The notes below the pieces were generated by a model. The model saw only the letters and a program-made list of their open reading frames with translations. It was not told the DNA's origin and did not search any database. Shown one piece after another: positions 1-7,428 of a DNA stretch of 53,275 nucleotides (positions are counted from its first letter, which is position 1; the number at the start of each line of letters is the position of its first letter). The DNA lies in contig NZ_JAJQTQ010000024.1 in assembly GCF_029081005.1 (NCBI RefSeq), forward strand, positions 1-53,275, in the 5' to 3' direction. This stretch comes from Halomonas elongata. Lineage in GTDB: Bacteria; Pseudomonadota; Gammaproteobacteria; Pseudomonadales; Halomonadaceae. Position numbers and translations under genes: made by a program.

Positions 1-52
1 CCAGTAGCTTTAGCGCCATGGTATGTCTGGCTTGCATAGACCGTTGCCTGCG

Positions 53-76
53 TGCTGACTTTTCAGACAAAACCTA
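53..76. repeat. Partial copy (right end) of the intergenic palindromic repeat
   Basis: The string GCTGACTTTTCAGACAAA is nearly identical to the right arm of the 261-bp element at 44707-44967 (CCGACTTTTCAGACAAAG). No matching left arm is present inside the window, so it is either a truncated copy or the right half of an element that begins left of position 1. Confidence 0.5.
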
Positions 77-468
77 GTGGCATCAGCCCGCTCTGTTGAA
101 ACCACCATGATCCCGAGGATTTCCCAGCTATGGGAGGGAATCCTCCCATAAAGCCGGAATTCCGGTCTTTCCCGCCTGCACCGATGCCACGAAATGACAC
201 AACGCACCCAGGGTCAGGCATCGATCAAATCGTTCAGGTTGCTGCCGGGCTACTTTTCCGAACCCATGGCTCATTCCCACGCTGTCGTTGGGTGCCACCA
301 TGGTCGCGTATCTGCTAATACAGCGATGACACAGGCAGCCGGATAGGCTACGGTCATTCCAAGAGTCCTCTAACGGCAAGCCGGTATGAGAAAATCTTGT
401 CCCTATAATGGCATGCTTTATGCAATTGAGAAGGCTTTATCATGTGTTCGTATCGAGTTGAGTCTTTC

Positions 469-512
469 ATGTCGGCTTTCGACCCAAAGGAGACATGCCG
501 GCAAAGGCAGCG
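469..512 (+). repeat. Short dispersed motif, copy 1
   Basis: The segment starts ATGTCGGCTTTCGACC and resembles the reverse complement of 4594-4625 (GACCGCTTCTGGCCGAAAGC). The two copies lie near the two ends of the cassette region, in opposite orientation. I recall similar strings between genes in many proteobacteria, but their function is unknown to me and the match here is imperfect. Confidence 0.3.
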
Positions 513-618
513 AGCACGTTCATTGGAGATATGCAGCATGCACGATGATTGGTGTTATGCTGCCGAGCTATACTTAATTATAATGTTTTTCAGTAGGTTA
601 TGGGATGTGCGCTGCGCT

Positions 619-687
619 GTATAACATTGTTGAACGTGCCTTAGCGTTCATTCAATATCAGAGTGTTCCGTCTAATACCTGTTAGGC
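619..687 (+). other. Possible degenerate attC or cassette junction
   Basis: GTTAGGC (681-687) is a perfect match to the integron core site GTTRRRY and is followed directly by an ATG, a typical cassette start. GTATAAC at 619-625 could be the opposing half but matches RYYYAAC poorly. The hairpin between them (ATTGTTGAACG against CGTTCATTCAAT) is off centre. A 17-codon frame starts at 688 and could be a leader. I regard this as a likely cassette boundary with a damaged attC, at low confidence. Confidence 0.25.
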
Positions 688-760
688 ATGAGCGACGCCA
701 GCTTAACACTGCCACGCCTGTTGAACGTCATCAAAAGTTAACGACTAGGGCCATGGTTCA

Positions 761-2158
761 ATGCAATCTTACTCTCCATTTTCAAAAGCTCTCCGCGACC
801 TGCAATCAGCAGACCTGCAGTACCTCAAGCAAGCTTCCGAAGGTTGGTATATCGAGTACAAGCGAGAGGTTCCTAATGCATCAGCCCTAGCTAAAGCACT
901 TTCAGCATTTGCCAACACCTACGGTGGATGGCTTTTTCTTGGGGTTCAGGAGGAATCAAAAGAGAGCCCTGTCGCTGGCTCTTTTCCGGGGATATCGAAA
1001 GATGAGGTCGACCCGGCACTCCAGCGGATGCGCAAATCTGCTGCCGACTCACTTAATCCAACACCACACTTCGAAACCTGTGTGCTGTGGGGGCCGGACG
1101 CAAGCATCGACCTCGCACAAGATCGTGCGGTCATATGTGCCTGGATTCCGCAAAGCGTTACTGCGCCTCATGTTCACAAGAGTGGCCATATCTACCGCCG
1201 CGTTGCCGATTCCTCCGAACCGCGGCCGGAGAATGATCGATTTGTTCTGGACCAGCTCTGGCGTCGCGCTGACGCAATCAAGCGTCACCACAAGGAGTGG
1301 TACGACCAAGATCCTGAGTTCTCTGAACGTGAGGAGGAGCTGCCCTATGTTCGACTAATGCTTGTCGCAGATCGCTGGGCAGAACGAGACGTATGGCTCG
1401 AGGAAAGCGAAGACGAAGTCCGCGCCTTACTTAGTGAACCTGCTGGTGTGAGCGCAATACCATTTGACACCGTTCATACTTCCTCCGACGGGTTCATCGC
1501 TAGGCAGCTTAAAGGCAACGATCCTCAAAATCTAACGCTTACTTGGCGGCTTCGACGGGACCTTACAAGCGATGTTATCATTCCTTTGCCGCTCTATCAG
1601 CGTGATCGCCCAGAAAATCTAAGCATCGACTTAAACGGCTACGAATATGCAGAGAACTTCATGGGGGTTCTTGGTAAATATACGACGAGTACATTGAGGG
1701 TGGTTGATCTCAACTATTTGTTTAACATCCTCATCGGCGTAGCCGGAATACAGGATCGATTGTGCGAGCTTGCGGGATGGAAGGAAAGCTATTTCTTGAA
1801 GGTGAAGGTATTGAACGCTTGGCGAAATATGCTATTTATTGATGTGCAGGAAATTATTCAGAGGTTCGATAAATTTGGGCCACCAATGTGCCTCGACTCT
1901 GTCGCACACTTGCCACGAGGCACCGGACCTGAAAGCTACGTTGAGATCTCTCGTCATTCTGACATGGATAACGAAACTGCAAGGATGCTCGTTCAATCAC
2001 TATTGATGTTTCATCCTCTTGCAGTCTTGTTTGGCGTGCCTAGTTGGATTCCGCATGACGATAACGACACAGTTACGCCTTATCATGAGGCTCTCCAAGG
2101 GGCCGGACGTCGAGCAATAGAAGTCCAACGGCGCAGGAACAGCCAGTCCACCCGGTAG
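761..2158 (+). CDS. AlbA_2 (Schlafen-type) domain protein, integron cassette gene
   Basis: A 465-residue protein. The first ~140 residues fit the AlbA_2 putative nucleic-acid/ATP-binding fold also found in Schlafens: EGWYIEYKRE near residues 27-36, then SAFANTYGGWLFLGV (about 48-62), the usual beta-strand/helix signature of 'ESxxxEFKR...AFANTxGGxLxxGV'. The remaining ~320 residues are not recognisable to me and contain no membrane segment. It is followed at 109 bp by an attC site and reads in the cassette direction, so it is mobile cargo. No clear ribosome site precedes the start (AGGG lies about 13 bases upstream), so the start is moderately sure. AlbA_2 proteins occur as regulators and in phage-defence loci. 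A defence role here is a guess. Confidence 0.75.
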   Translation: MQSYSPFSKALRDLQSADLQYLKQASEGWYIEYKREVPNASALAKALSAFANTYGGWLFLGVQEESKESPVAGSFPGISKDEVDPALQRMRKSAADSLNPTPHFETCVLWGPDASIDLAQDRAVICAWIPQSVTAPHVHKSGHIYRRVADSSEPRPENDRFVLDQLWRRADAIKRHHKEWYDQDPEFSEREEELPYVRLMLVADRWAERDVWLEESEDEVRALLSEPAGVSAIPFDTVHTSSDGFIARQLKGNDPQNLTLTWRLRRDLTSDVIIPLPLYQRDRPENLSIDLNGYEYAENFMGVLGKYTTSTLRVVDLNYLFNILIGVAGIQDRLCELAGWKESYFLKVKVLNAWRNMLFIDVQEIIQRFDKFGPPMCLDSVAHLPRGTGPESYVEISRHSDMDNETARMLVQSLLMFHPLAVLFGVPSWIPHDDNDTVTPYHEALQGAGRRAIEVQRRRNSQSTR

Positions 2159-2266
2159 GAGCTCTGGGGCGTTCCATCGGAAGGTGATGGGTGCGAAGAA
2201 GCAAAAGTGAGGATTTTCTTAACTCGGAGCGCGAGATTTCAACTTTGAAGCGCAACGCCGAAGATC

Positions 2267-2336
2267 GCCTAACCTGGCGGTAAACCGGACGCTCCGCCGC
2301 GTTGCGGCTCCGCGCCGGTTACCTTTTTCGTTATGC
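2267..2336 (+). other. Integron attC recombination site 1
   Basis: The outer core sites are GCCTAAC (2267-2273) and GTTATGC (2330-2336), complementary in six of seven positions and matching RYYYAAC/GTTRRRY closely. The interior folds on itself: AACCGG pairs with CCGGTT, and CCGC pairs with GCGG around a GTT loop. Length is 70 bp, inside the usual attC range. It sits after the stop codon of the AlbA_2 gene and just before the next small gene, as expected for a cassette boundary. Confidence 0.75.
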
Positions 2337-2362
2337 AATGGTCAGTGGCACCCGGAGGAGAC

Positions 2363-2554
2363 ATGGGAAGCTTTGAAATTACGGAACTGGGCACCGAGAG
2401 TTGCCCAGAATGTGGGCGGCAATATCGCGTGCGGTACCAAAGCCTTCCGTTGAAAGATAAAGATGATGCCCGTTGTGTATGCGGCCACGTGTTCCGCAAA
2501 TGGAATGAAACGGGGATGTATATGTATCAAGAGATCAGCGAAGACCGGGAGTAG
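2363..2554 (+). CDS. Small zinc-ribbon-like cassette protein (63 aa)
   Basis: Starting at the ATG at 2363 gives a 63-residue protein. A strong ribosome site, GGAGGAG, lies a few bases upstream, so I prefer it to the longer frame starting at 2333. Residues include CPEC (about 14-17) and CVC (about 38-40), spaced like a minimal zinc ribbon, with the rest polar and charged. It is the first gene of the cassette bounded by the attC sites ending at 2336 and 2900. Function is unknown. A role as a small nucleic-acid or protein-binding zinc protein is only suggested by the cysteines. Confidence 0.65.
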   Translation: MGSFEITELGTESCPECGRQYRVRYQSLPLKDKDDARCVCGHVFRKWNETGMYMYQEISEDRE

Positions 2555-2663
2555 CACTGCAGCGCGTTGGAGTGCATTTCCGGCGACGCTGACGATGACG
2601 GCGCGGCTGACGCGTCCGGTGTGGAAAATGGGGCAACCAACCAGCCCCATAAGGAGAGAGTAA

Positions 2664-2813
2664 ATGGCTGTAAAGCACACGCCCACTGGCGAAGTACACA
2701 AAGGAACCAAAGGCGGCACCACTGGCTGCGGGTTCAATACGCGCGAGAATCCAAGTCATTGGGTAAATACATCCGAACGGATCACGTGCAGTAAAAACGG
2801 TTGCAAGAACTGA
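2664..2813 (+). CDS. Very small cysteine-containing cassette protein (49 aa)
   Basis: A 49-residue protein beginning MAVKHTPTGEVHKGTKGGTT, with a good ribosome site (AAGGAGAG) six bases before the ATG. It has three cysteines (TGCGF, ITCS, GCKN), no membrane segment and a glycine/threonine-rich front half. The stop codon lies 10 bp before the next attC, so it is the second gene of a two-gene cassette shared with the gene at 2363. I cannot name a family. Such tiny, conserved, Cys-bearing proteins are common in chromosomal integrons. Confidence 0.55.
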   Translation: MAVKHTPTGEVHKGTKGGTTGCGFNTRENPSHWVNTSERITCSKNGCKN

Positions 2814-2823
2814 TCAAGCACTT

Positions 2824-2900
2824 GCATAACAAACGGTTCTAGGCGACCCGGGCAAGCAGCGCGGCTGCTAGCCCGGGTCGCCTGAACAGTGCCGTTATGC
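2824..2900 (+). other. Integron attC recombination site 2
   Basis: Textbook structure: GCATAAC (2824-2830) and GTTATGC (2894-2900) are perfect reverse complements. The interior forms an almost perfect hairpin in which AGGCGACCCGGGC pairs with GCCCGGGTCGCCT and AGCAGC with GCTGCT around a GCG loop, with single unpaired A bases that could act as the extrahelical bases of attC. Length is 77 bp. The following cassette gene begins 15 bp later with its own ribosome site. Confidence 0.85.
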
Positions 2901-2915
2901 GTTACAGGAGGAATT

Positions 2916-4538
2916 ATGCCTGAGAAAAAGCCATACAGACGCCTGAACGTACTTTTGGCGAAGGACGAGTTCTCAGGTAGCGAATACCGCGACCTCCTTA
3001 GTCCCGATGCAAAAGTATCCGAACTGGCAATAGAGGAAGCTCACGACTTTGATGGCGTTATATATGTGAAGAACCAAGAGGAAAAGAGACCTCGTTGGGC
3101 CCCGTTGATTGACACCTTGGCTGGCACAGAAGTTGATCAACTCTCAAATAGATCGAGCTCCGCCGTGTTTCTTATTCGTGTAGATAGAAAAGTGTTAGCC
3201 TTCACGTTCGGTTACGGTCGATTCCTTCTCAATTTAGGGTGCTTTCAGCAAGATTTCGGCTTAAAGACAGCTTTAAATACTCTTAACCATCAAAGCCTTC
3301 GAAGTGTTGATCTGCATACGCTTGAAGACCAGCCTATCCAGAAAAGATCGCAAGCCGCACGAGGCTCTGAAGCAAGTGTCTTCGGTATCGATATCTTTCG
3401 CGATGTTCTCCGGGCAGTCACTGGTTCGCCACGCTCTGGAGTGGGGTTCAATAACATCTCTGGTGGTGATGCGATTTATTCTTTCAGTCAGGAAATGTTA
3501 GTCGAAGAAATGCCTCGTGTAGCCTCACAGCTAATTTACTTTTACGAACTCGATTTATATAAAAGCTCTTTTGGCTGGGTAGACAATATTCGCCGTATTA
3601 AGGATGGTGACACTATCTCAGCGCTGGACGGATTGTTGCTGGATGCGGTGAAGAACAAGGACCCAGGGTTGATAATCACGCTTTCGGAAGTCATTGAATG
3701 GGACAAGGTTCTAGGCTTCAGCTTTACTAGATCCAAGAAAGATATGACTCCGACTATTGATGCGGACCAATATTTAAATAACGTGGACACAGCTTCTGTA
3801 TCAATTGAATCGATTAAAAGAGACCGACTGTTTGTAACCGATGTCCATGAAAACGAGTTCGGCCATTCAGTTTACTCTTGTTTGTACTTGGAGCTAGATT
3901 CTGGAGATACAAAAAATGTCATATTTGGCGGCAATTGGTATGAGATAGGTAAGTCATTTATGAATGGAGTCGACTCAACACTGGCTATGGTCGCCTTAAG
4001 TGATCTAGAGTTTCCCGGAGTCTACGTTTGGGAAGAAGGTGGAAAAGTCAAGATCGAGACTGAGGGCGACTACAATGAAAGAGCCGCCGTGGAGCAAGGA
4101 TTTTTTCTTTTGGATAAAAAGTTAGTGAAGTGTACACAGACGACCTCACCAATCGAATTGTGTGATTTGCTGACTCAAGATAAGCAGCTTGTTCACGTCA
4201 AGCACCGGAAAGGAGGATCAGCAGGATTAAGTCATCTCTTTTCGCAAGGTAGTGTATCGGCTGAAGTAATGTTGGGAGACAAGGAGTTTCGAAAAAAAGC
4301 AAGAACGGTACTCCGGCGCGTCAATCCTCGAGCAAGAGATCTTGTGCCATTAAACTCAATTAGAAGTTCCGAGTACGAAGTTATCTTCTTGATCTTGGGT
4401 GCTGACGGACAAAGCCTAAAAGAAAGTTTGCCGTTTTTCAGCAAGGTGAATCTTACACGGGTCTATGAAAACCTTTCTCAGCGAGGCTTTACTGTAAAGA
4501 TCGCCGGCGCTTCACAGATAGAGCGAGATCACGCATAA
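2916..4538 (+). CDS. TIGR04141/DUF6119 family protein, integron cassette gene
   Basis: A 540-residue protein. The start at 2916 is preceded by AGGAGGAATT, an excellent ribosome site, which excludes the upstream GTG at 2889. It has the hallmarks I recall for the sporadically distributed TIGR04141 family: an N-terminal 'LNVLLAKDE' strand, then RPRWAPLIDTL, SSSAVFLIRV, FTFGYGRFLLN, FGLKTALNT, RSVDLHTLED, FGIDIFRDVLRAVTG and an ISGGDAI loop. No membrane segment or signal peptide. Its base composition is clearly more AT-rich than the core genes to the right. The stop codon lies inside attC 3. The family's biochemical role is not established to my knowledge. Its scattered distribution and mobile setting suggest a defence or stress role, which is inference. 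Confidence 0.8.
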   Translation: MPEKKPYRRLNVLLAKDEFSGSEYRDLLSPDAKVSELAIEEAHDFDGVIYVKNQEEKRPRWAPLIDTLAGTEVDQLSNRSSSAVFLIRVDRKVLAFTFGYGRFLLNLGCFQQDFGLKTALNTLNHQSLRSVDLHTLEDQPIQKRSQAARGSEASVFGIDIFRDVLRAVTGSPRSGVGFNNISGGDAIYSFSQEMLVEEMPRVASQLIYFYELDLYKSSFGWVDNIRRIKDGDTISALDGLLLDAVKNKDPGLIITLSEVIEWDKVLGFSFTRSKKDMTPTIDADQYLNNVDTASVSIESIKRDRLFVTDVHENEFGHSVYSCLYLELDSGDTKNVIFGGNWYEIGKSFMNGVDSTLAMVALSDLEFPGVYVWEEGGKVKIETEGDYNERAAVEQGFFLLDKKLVKCTQTTSPIELCDLLTQDKQLVHVKHRKGGSAGLSHLFSQGSVSAEVMLGDKEFRKKARTVLRRVNPRARDLVPLNSIRSSEYEVIFLILGADGQSLKESLPFFSKVNLTRVYENLSQRGFTVKIAGASQIERDHA

Positions 4539-4582
4539 CAATGCAATGCACGCGACAAGCGCGTGCATTGCTGGCGTTATAT
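4533..4582 (+). other. Integron attC-like site 3, apparent end of the array
   Basis: GCATAAC (4533-4539) and GTTATAT (4576-4582) flank an 11-bp perfect stem, CAATGCACGCG with CGCGTGCATTG. At 50 bp it is shorter than typical attC sites, but its position right at the stop of a cassette gene supports the call. No further attC is seen to the right, so the array probably ends here. Confidence 0.6.
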
Positions 4583-4593
4583 GAGGACTCTCC

Positions 4594-4625
4594 GAAAGAC
4601 CGCTTCTGGCCGAAAGCTGTCCCTT
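4594..4625 (-). repeat. Short dispersed motif, copy 2
   Basis: GACCGCTTCTGGCCGAAAGC is followed by TGTCCCTTCC. It is an inverted, imperfect partner of 469-512 and lies just outside the last attC. The gap up to the next gene at 4730 shows nothing else I can identify. Confidence 0.3.
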
Positions 4626-4729
4626 CCGTGAGTACGACGGGTATCCAGATTAAGTGGTTGACGATCTAGCCTTCGTTATCCACGTGGAGCAAACTGGCAC
4701 GCCTGGGGCACTGCAAAGGGGAACTGACG

Positions 4730-5500
4730 ATGCGCTTGAGGATACTGTCGGACCTGCATCTGGAAGGCTTCGACGAACCGCGAACACTGCCGCAGTCCGA
4801 TGCCGATCTCGTCATTCTGGCCGGTGACATTCACGCAGGCGTCCAGGGCCTCAGCTGGGCAGTGGAACATTTTTCCGATACGCCTATCCTCTACGTCCCC
4901 GGCAATCATGAATTCTACGGCACTGCCATGCCGGCTCTGCGGCGGCAACTGGAGGATGAGGCTGCACGGCTCGGTATCCATCTGCTGGACAATCGCACGC
5001 TGACCCTGAACGGTATACGCTTTCATGGCACCACGCTGTGGACCGATTTTGCCCTCTATGCCGGGCAGCCCAACTACGATCCGTCACTCACCGAGGCCAG
5101 GGCGCTGGACCTGATGCCAGACTTCCGAATCATCGAGCAGCCGGACGGAGAAGTTTTCACCCCGGCGGAAAGTCGACGCTTGCATGTCAAGGCGTTGGCC
5201 TGGTTGGAAAGGGAGCTATCACGGCCATTCAGTGGTCCAAGAGTAGTGATAAGCCACCATGCGCCCCTGTCTGCCTGTATCCCATCACGCTACCGCGGTG
5301 ATGCACTCTCCCCGGCTTTTGCTTCCCATCTTCCGCAGCTGATGGGCCGCATGGATCTTTGGATTCATGGACATGTGCACGAGCCAGTGGATCTCAATGT
5401 GAGCGGAACACGTGTCATCGCCAACCCCGCTGGCTATCCCGACGAGTTCGATCCGCCCTTGTTCTCACCAGACCTGATTTTTGAGGTCAGCCACTCTTGA
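4730..5500 (+). CDS. Calcineurin-like metallophosphoesterase
   Basis: A 256-residue protein carrying every metal-binding block of the calcineurin-like phosphoesterase fold in order: SDLHLEGF (residues 7-14, D and H ligands), LAGDIHAG (about 29-36), PGNHEFYG (about 57-64), SHHAP (about 175-179) and GHVHEP (about 215-220). It would be a cytosolic dinuclear-metal phosphodiesterase or phosphatase. The substrate cannot be told from sequence. GGGGA lies seven bases before the ATG as a ribosome site. It stands alone just right of the integron array and converges on hipA. It could be a last cassette lacking its attC, or the first chromosomal gene. Confidence 0.88.
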   Translation: MRLRILSDLHLEGFDEPRTLPQSDADLVILAGDIHAGVQGLSWAVEHFSDTPILYVPGNHEFYGTAMPALRRQLEDEAARLGIHLLDNRTLTLNGIRFHGTTLWTDFALYAGQPNYDPSLTEARALDLMPDFRIIEQPDGEVFTPAESRRLHVKALAWLERELSRPFSGPRVVISHHAPLSACIPSRYRGDALSPAFASHLPQLMGRMDLWIHGHVHEPVDLNVSGTRVIANPAGYPDEFDPPLFSPDLIFEVSHS

Positions 5501-5686
5501 TATGAACTGTATCCGCTGATGAGCTCCTTGCTGTCATAGCCGTCCATCAACCAGTTAATCCGGATACCCAGTACGACTTGATGAGTTCCTCGAGAATCCC
5601 AGGTCGTTTCAACCTGCCCCCTTGGTCCCCAGAGGCTCCGAACCTCGAGAAGCCCGAGCCGGTTAGCGCTGCGAGGTTGAGCGATC

Positions 5687-6946
5687 TCAGCCGGTCGACC
5701 AGCGGGCGGGGTGTCTGTGACAGTTGCTCGCTATCCGTTGATGGAGTCGCTCCAGCAGGGTCTGTTCCGTGCCGGGGAGGGCGATCATCCCGAGGTCGGC
5801 GTGGGTGTCATCCAGGGTGGCAAGCATTCGCTCGGCCAACCCGGTGCCTTGTTTGATGAAATAGCGTGGCTGGAAGCGCATCGAGCGGGCGAGTGATTCG
5901 AGGTGCGATGCCTCGATGCTGCCGGGCCGGTTCTCCCCGTTGACCTGGAAAGCGAAATGCCGTGACAAGCCGCGGTAGAGCGTGGTGCTCATCAGGTCAT
6001 AGAAGGGTGCCAGCCGTGGCCCTGCTTCGGTGTACAGGAGGGAAAGGTTCTTGGCGTGGCTGTCGTTGTTGCCGATCAACAGGTTGAAGAAGAACCAGCC
6101 GATGAGTCGTTGCAGGTCCCTGGCCGGTACGCCGGCATGCTGTAGCAGCTCTCGGCATCTCACAAATCCGGGGCCGCCATCGCTTTCGTACTTGATGCTC
6201 GATGGGGTCCCGGCGAGCTGGCAGATATCCAGTTGATGCAGTCTTCGTAATCCTCCTTGCCCGTCGGGGATGCGGTCGTAGCGGCGAACGAGGCAGGCGC
6301 GAGTTTCCCGCTGATAGCTGGTTTCCGCTGCATCGAGACCAAGCCGGTTCGCGAGTTGCATGCAGAAGGTCTCGTTCAGTGCAGATCCCCATACACCGTT
6401 CAGGCGGCGAATGTCCGGCTTGAGAATATGGCTGGATGGGGCCGATCCCTCCGGGATGGCGGGGAGGCCGTTATCCTGGACCATCAGCAACAGCTTGTCC
6501 TGAGCACCGGCCAATGAGATCCGGGTGTCATCGCCGTGCCAGGCAAGTAGCGAGCCTTGCTCGGGATGATGAAGATGCTCGGCCACGGCCTCCCAACTGA
6601 GCGGGCGGTAGTGGGGAGAGGCCAGTTCCTCGCCTTGCGGTAACAGGGTGAAACCGCTGGCGGTATCACCGCCGATGGCTTTCAACAGGCCGAAGAGGCT
6701 GTTGGTTTGATGGCGGATTTCGAGGTGGTGACGAAGGTCGCCTTCCGGCAGGAGATTTTCGAAGTACGCGATGACATCGTCGCCGACATGGGTGCGGCGG
6801 GTAACGGGCAGCGATGGGGAGAGGCTGGTCGCGTGTGGAGAGGCCTGCCAGGTTGGCGCGTACTCGAAGCGAAGTGGTTGGGCGTTGTATAGCCTGCCCA
6901 CCAGGTCGTGGTCATGGTAGACATCCAGCGCCTGGTCATTCGCCAT
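5687..6946 (-). CDS. hipA: HipA-family serine/threonine kinase toxin
   Basis: A 419-residue protein, close to E. coli HipA (440). HipA kinases phosphorylate aminoacyl-tRNA synthetases (GltX in E. coli), stopping translation and giving persistence. Visible features: N-terminal subdomain with FENLLPEGDLR (about 62-72), the glycine-containing loop SLAGAQDK (144-151), ILKPD (about 174-178), the catalytic loop NNDSHAKN (293-300) and the metal-binding YDLMST (316-321). I chose the ATG at 6946 because the longer upstream frame is only hipB read in another phase. The start overlaps the hipB stop by 11 bp, so the two are translationally coupled with antitoxin first. Target specificity cannot be told here. 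Confidence 0.92.
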   Translation of the reverse strand: MANDQALDVYHDHDLVGRLYNAQPLRFEYAPTWQASPHATSLSPSLPVTRRTHVGDDVIAYFENLLPEGDLRHHLEIRHQTNSLFGLLKAIGGDTASGFTLLPQGEELASPHYRPLSWEAVAEHLHHPEQGSLLAWHGDDTRISLAGAQDKLLLMVQDNGLPAIPEGSAPSSHILKPDIRRLNGVWGSALNETFCMQLANRLGLDAAETSYQRETRACLVRRYDRIPDGQGGLRRLHQLDICQLAGTPSSIKYESDGGPGFVRCRELLQHAGVPARDLQRLIGWFFFNLLIGNNDSHAKNLSLLYTEAGPRLAPFYDLMSTTLYRGLSRHFAFQVNGENRPGSIEASHLESLARSMRFQPRYFIKQGTGLAERMLATLDDTHADLGMIALPGTEQTLLERLHQRIASNCHRHPARWSTG

Positions 6947-7199
6947 ATGGGGCGTTTCCCTTGCGTTGCACGATGACTTCGAGGCCCATGAGATCCAGCA
7001 CGTCCAGGACTTTCTGCAATTGCAGCGTGGGTTTGCCGCGTTCCAGGTCCACGATGAAACGGTTGCCGGTGCCGGCCAGTCCGGCCAGGTCGCTTTGCAG
7101 CAGTTCCTGTTCGGCTCGGACCTGGCGGACCAGCTTGCCGAGGTCTTCGCTGTGACGAACGTGTTCGCCAAGCGTCTTGGGCGGCTTGAAGTCGGCCAT
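6936..7199 (-). CDS. hipB: HipB-type XRE antitoxin and operon repressor
   Basis: An 87-residue helix-turn-helix protein of the Cro/CI (XRE) type, essentially the length of E. coli HipB (88). The HTH spans about residues 20-75: LVRQVRAEQELLQSDLAGLAG, then a recognition part ending ...DLERGKPTLQLQKVLDVL. It would bind and neutralise HipA and repress the operon as a dimer. The promoter region immediately upstream carries three palindromes (7218-7331) that are strong operator candidates. Order, overlap and lengths match a complete, apparently functional module. Confidence 0.92.
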   Translation of the reverse strand: MADFKPPKTLGEHVRHSEDLGKLVRQVRAEQELLQSDLAGLAGTGNRFIVDLERGKPTLQLQKVLDVLDLMGLEVIVQRKGNAPYGE

Positions 7200-7217
7200 G
7201 GACGATCCAGAATTGAG

Positions 7218-7331
7218 TTACCGTTCGGTAAGTATAGCGTCATGCGCCTGCGCGTACAGCCATGAATTTACCGATCGGTAATTCTTGTCGTCGGCAGACG
7301 TCTTCTAACTCAGATTATTACCGATCGGTAA
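7218..7331. promoter_or_regulatory. Three HipB operator candidates at exact 50-bp spacing
   Basis: The 14-bp palindrome TTACCGWTCGGTAA occurs at 7218-7231 (TTACCGTTCGGTAA), 7268-7281 and 7318-7331 (both TTACCGATCGGTAA). Starts are exactly 50 bp apart. The first lies between a possible minus-strand -10 (TATACT, complement of 7230-7236) and the hipB start, so occupancy would block transcription. The third is about 100 bp from the czcD start on the other side and could affect that gene too. Binding by HipB is inferred from position; E. coli hip operators have a different sequence. Confidence 0.75.
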
Positions 7332-7428
7332 TGTCGAGTAGGCAAGCGATTGCCATGGCGTCGGTCGACTCCGTGGCTGGAAGGGGGCGAGAATGGGGTG
7401 AGCGGTATCCCCTGACAGAGGAGGTCTG

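Larger units (their letters stand above)
1..680. other. Non-genic left edge, probably part of the integron array
   Basis: I find no convincing gene here. The short reading frames lack ribosome sites and recognisable domains. The stretch holds a perfect 9-bp hairpin (129-150, loop GAAT), a 12-bp palindrome CCGGAATTCCGG just after it, a partial copy of the intergenic palindromic repeat (about 53-76), a short widespread-looking motif (469-512), and an AT-rich zone around 540-600. A second small hairpin sits near 626-657. Since all nearby cassette genes read rightwards, the integrase and attI would be expected further left, outside the window, so this segment may be degenerate or gene-less cassette DNA. 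That last point is inference. Confidence 0.4.

Noticed and set aside
619..625. Firm attC call at 619-687
   Set aside because: Only the right core site fits well; the internal stem is off centre, so it is listed at low confidence only.
1..760. Small reading frames at the left edge as genes
   Set aside because: They overlap one another on both strands, lack ribosome sites and recognisable motifs, and run through repeats and palindromes.
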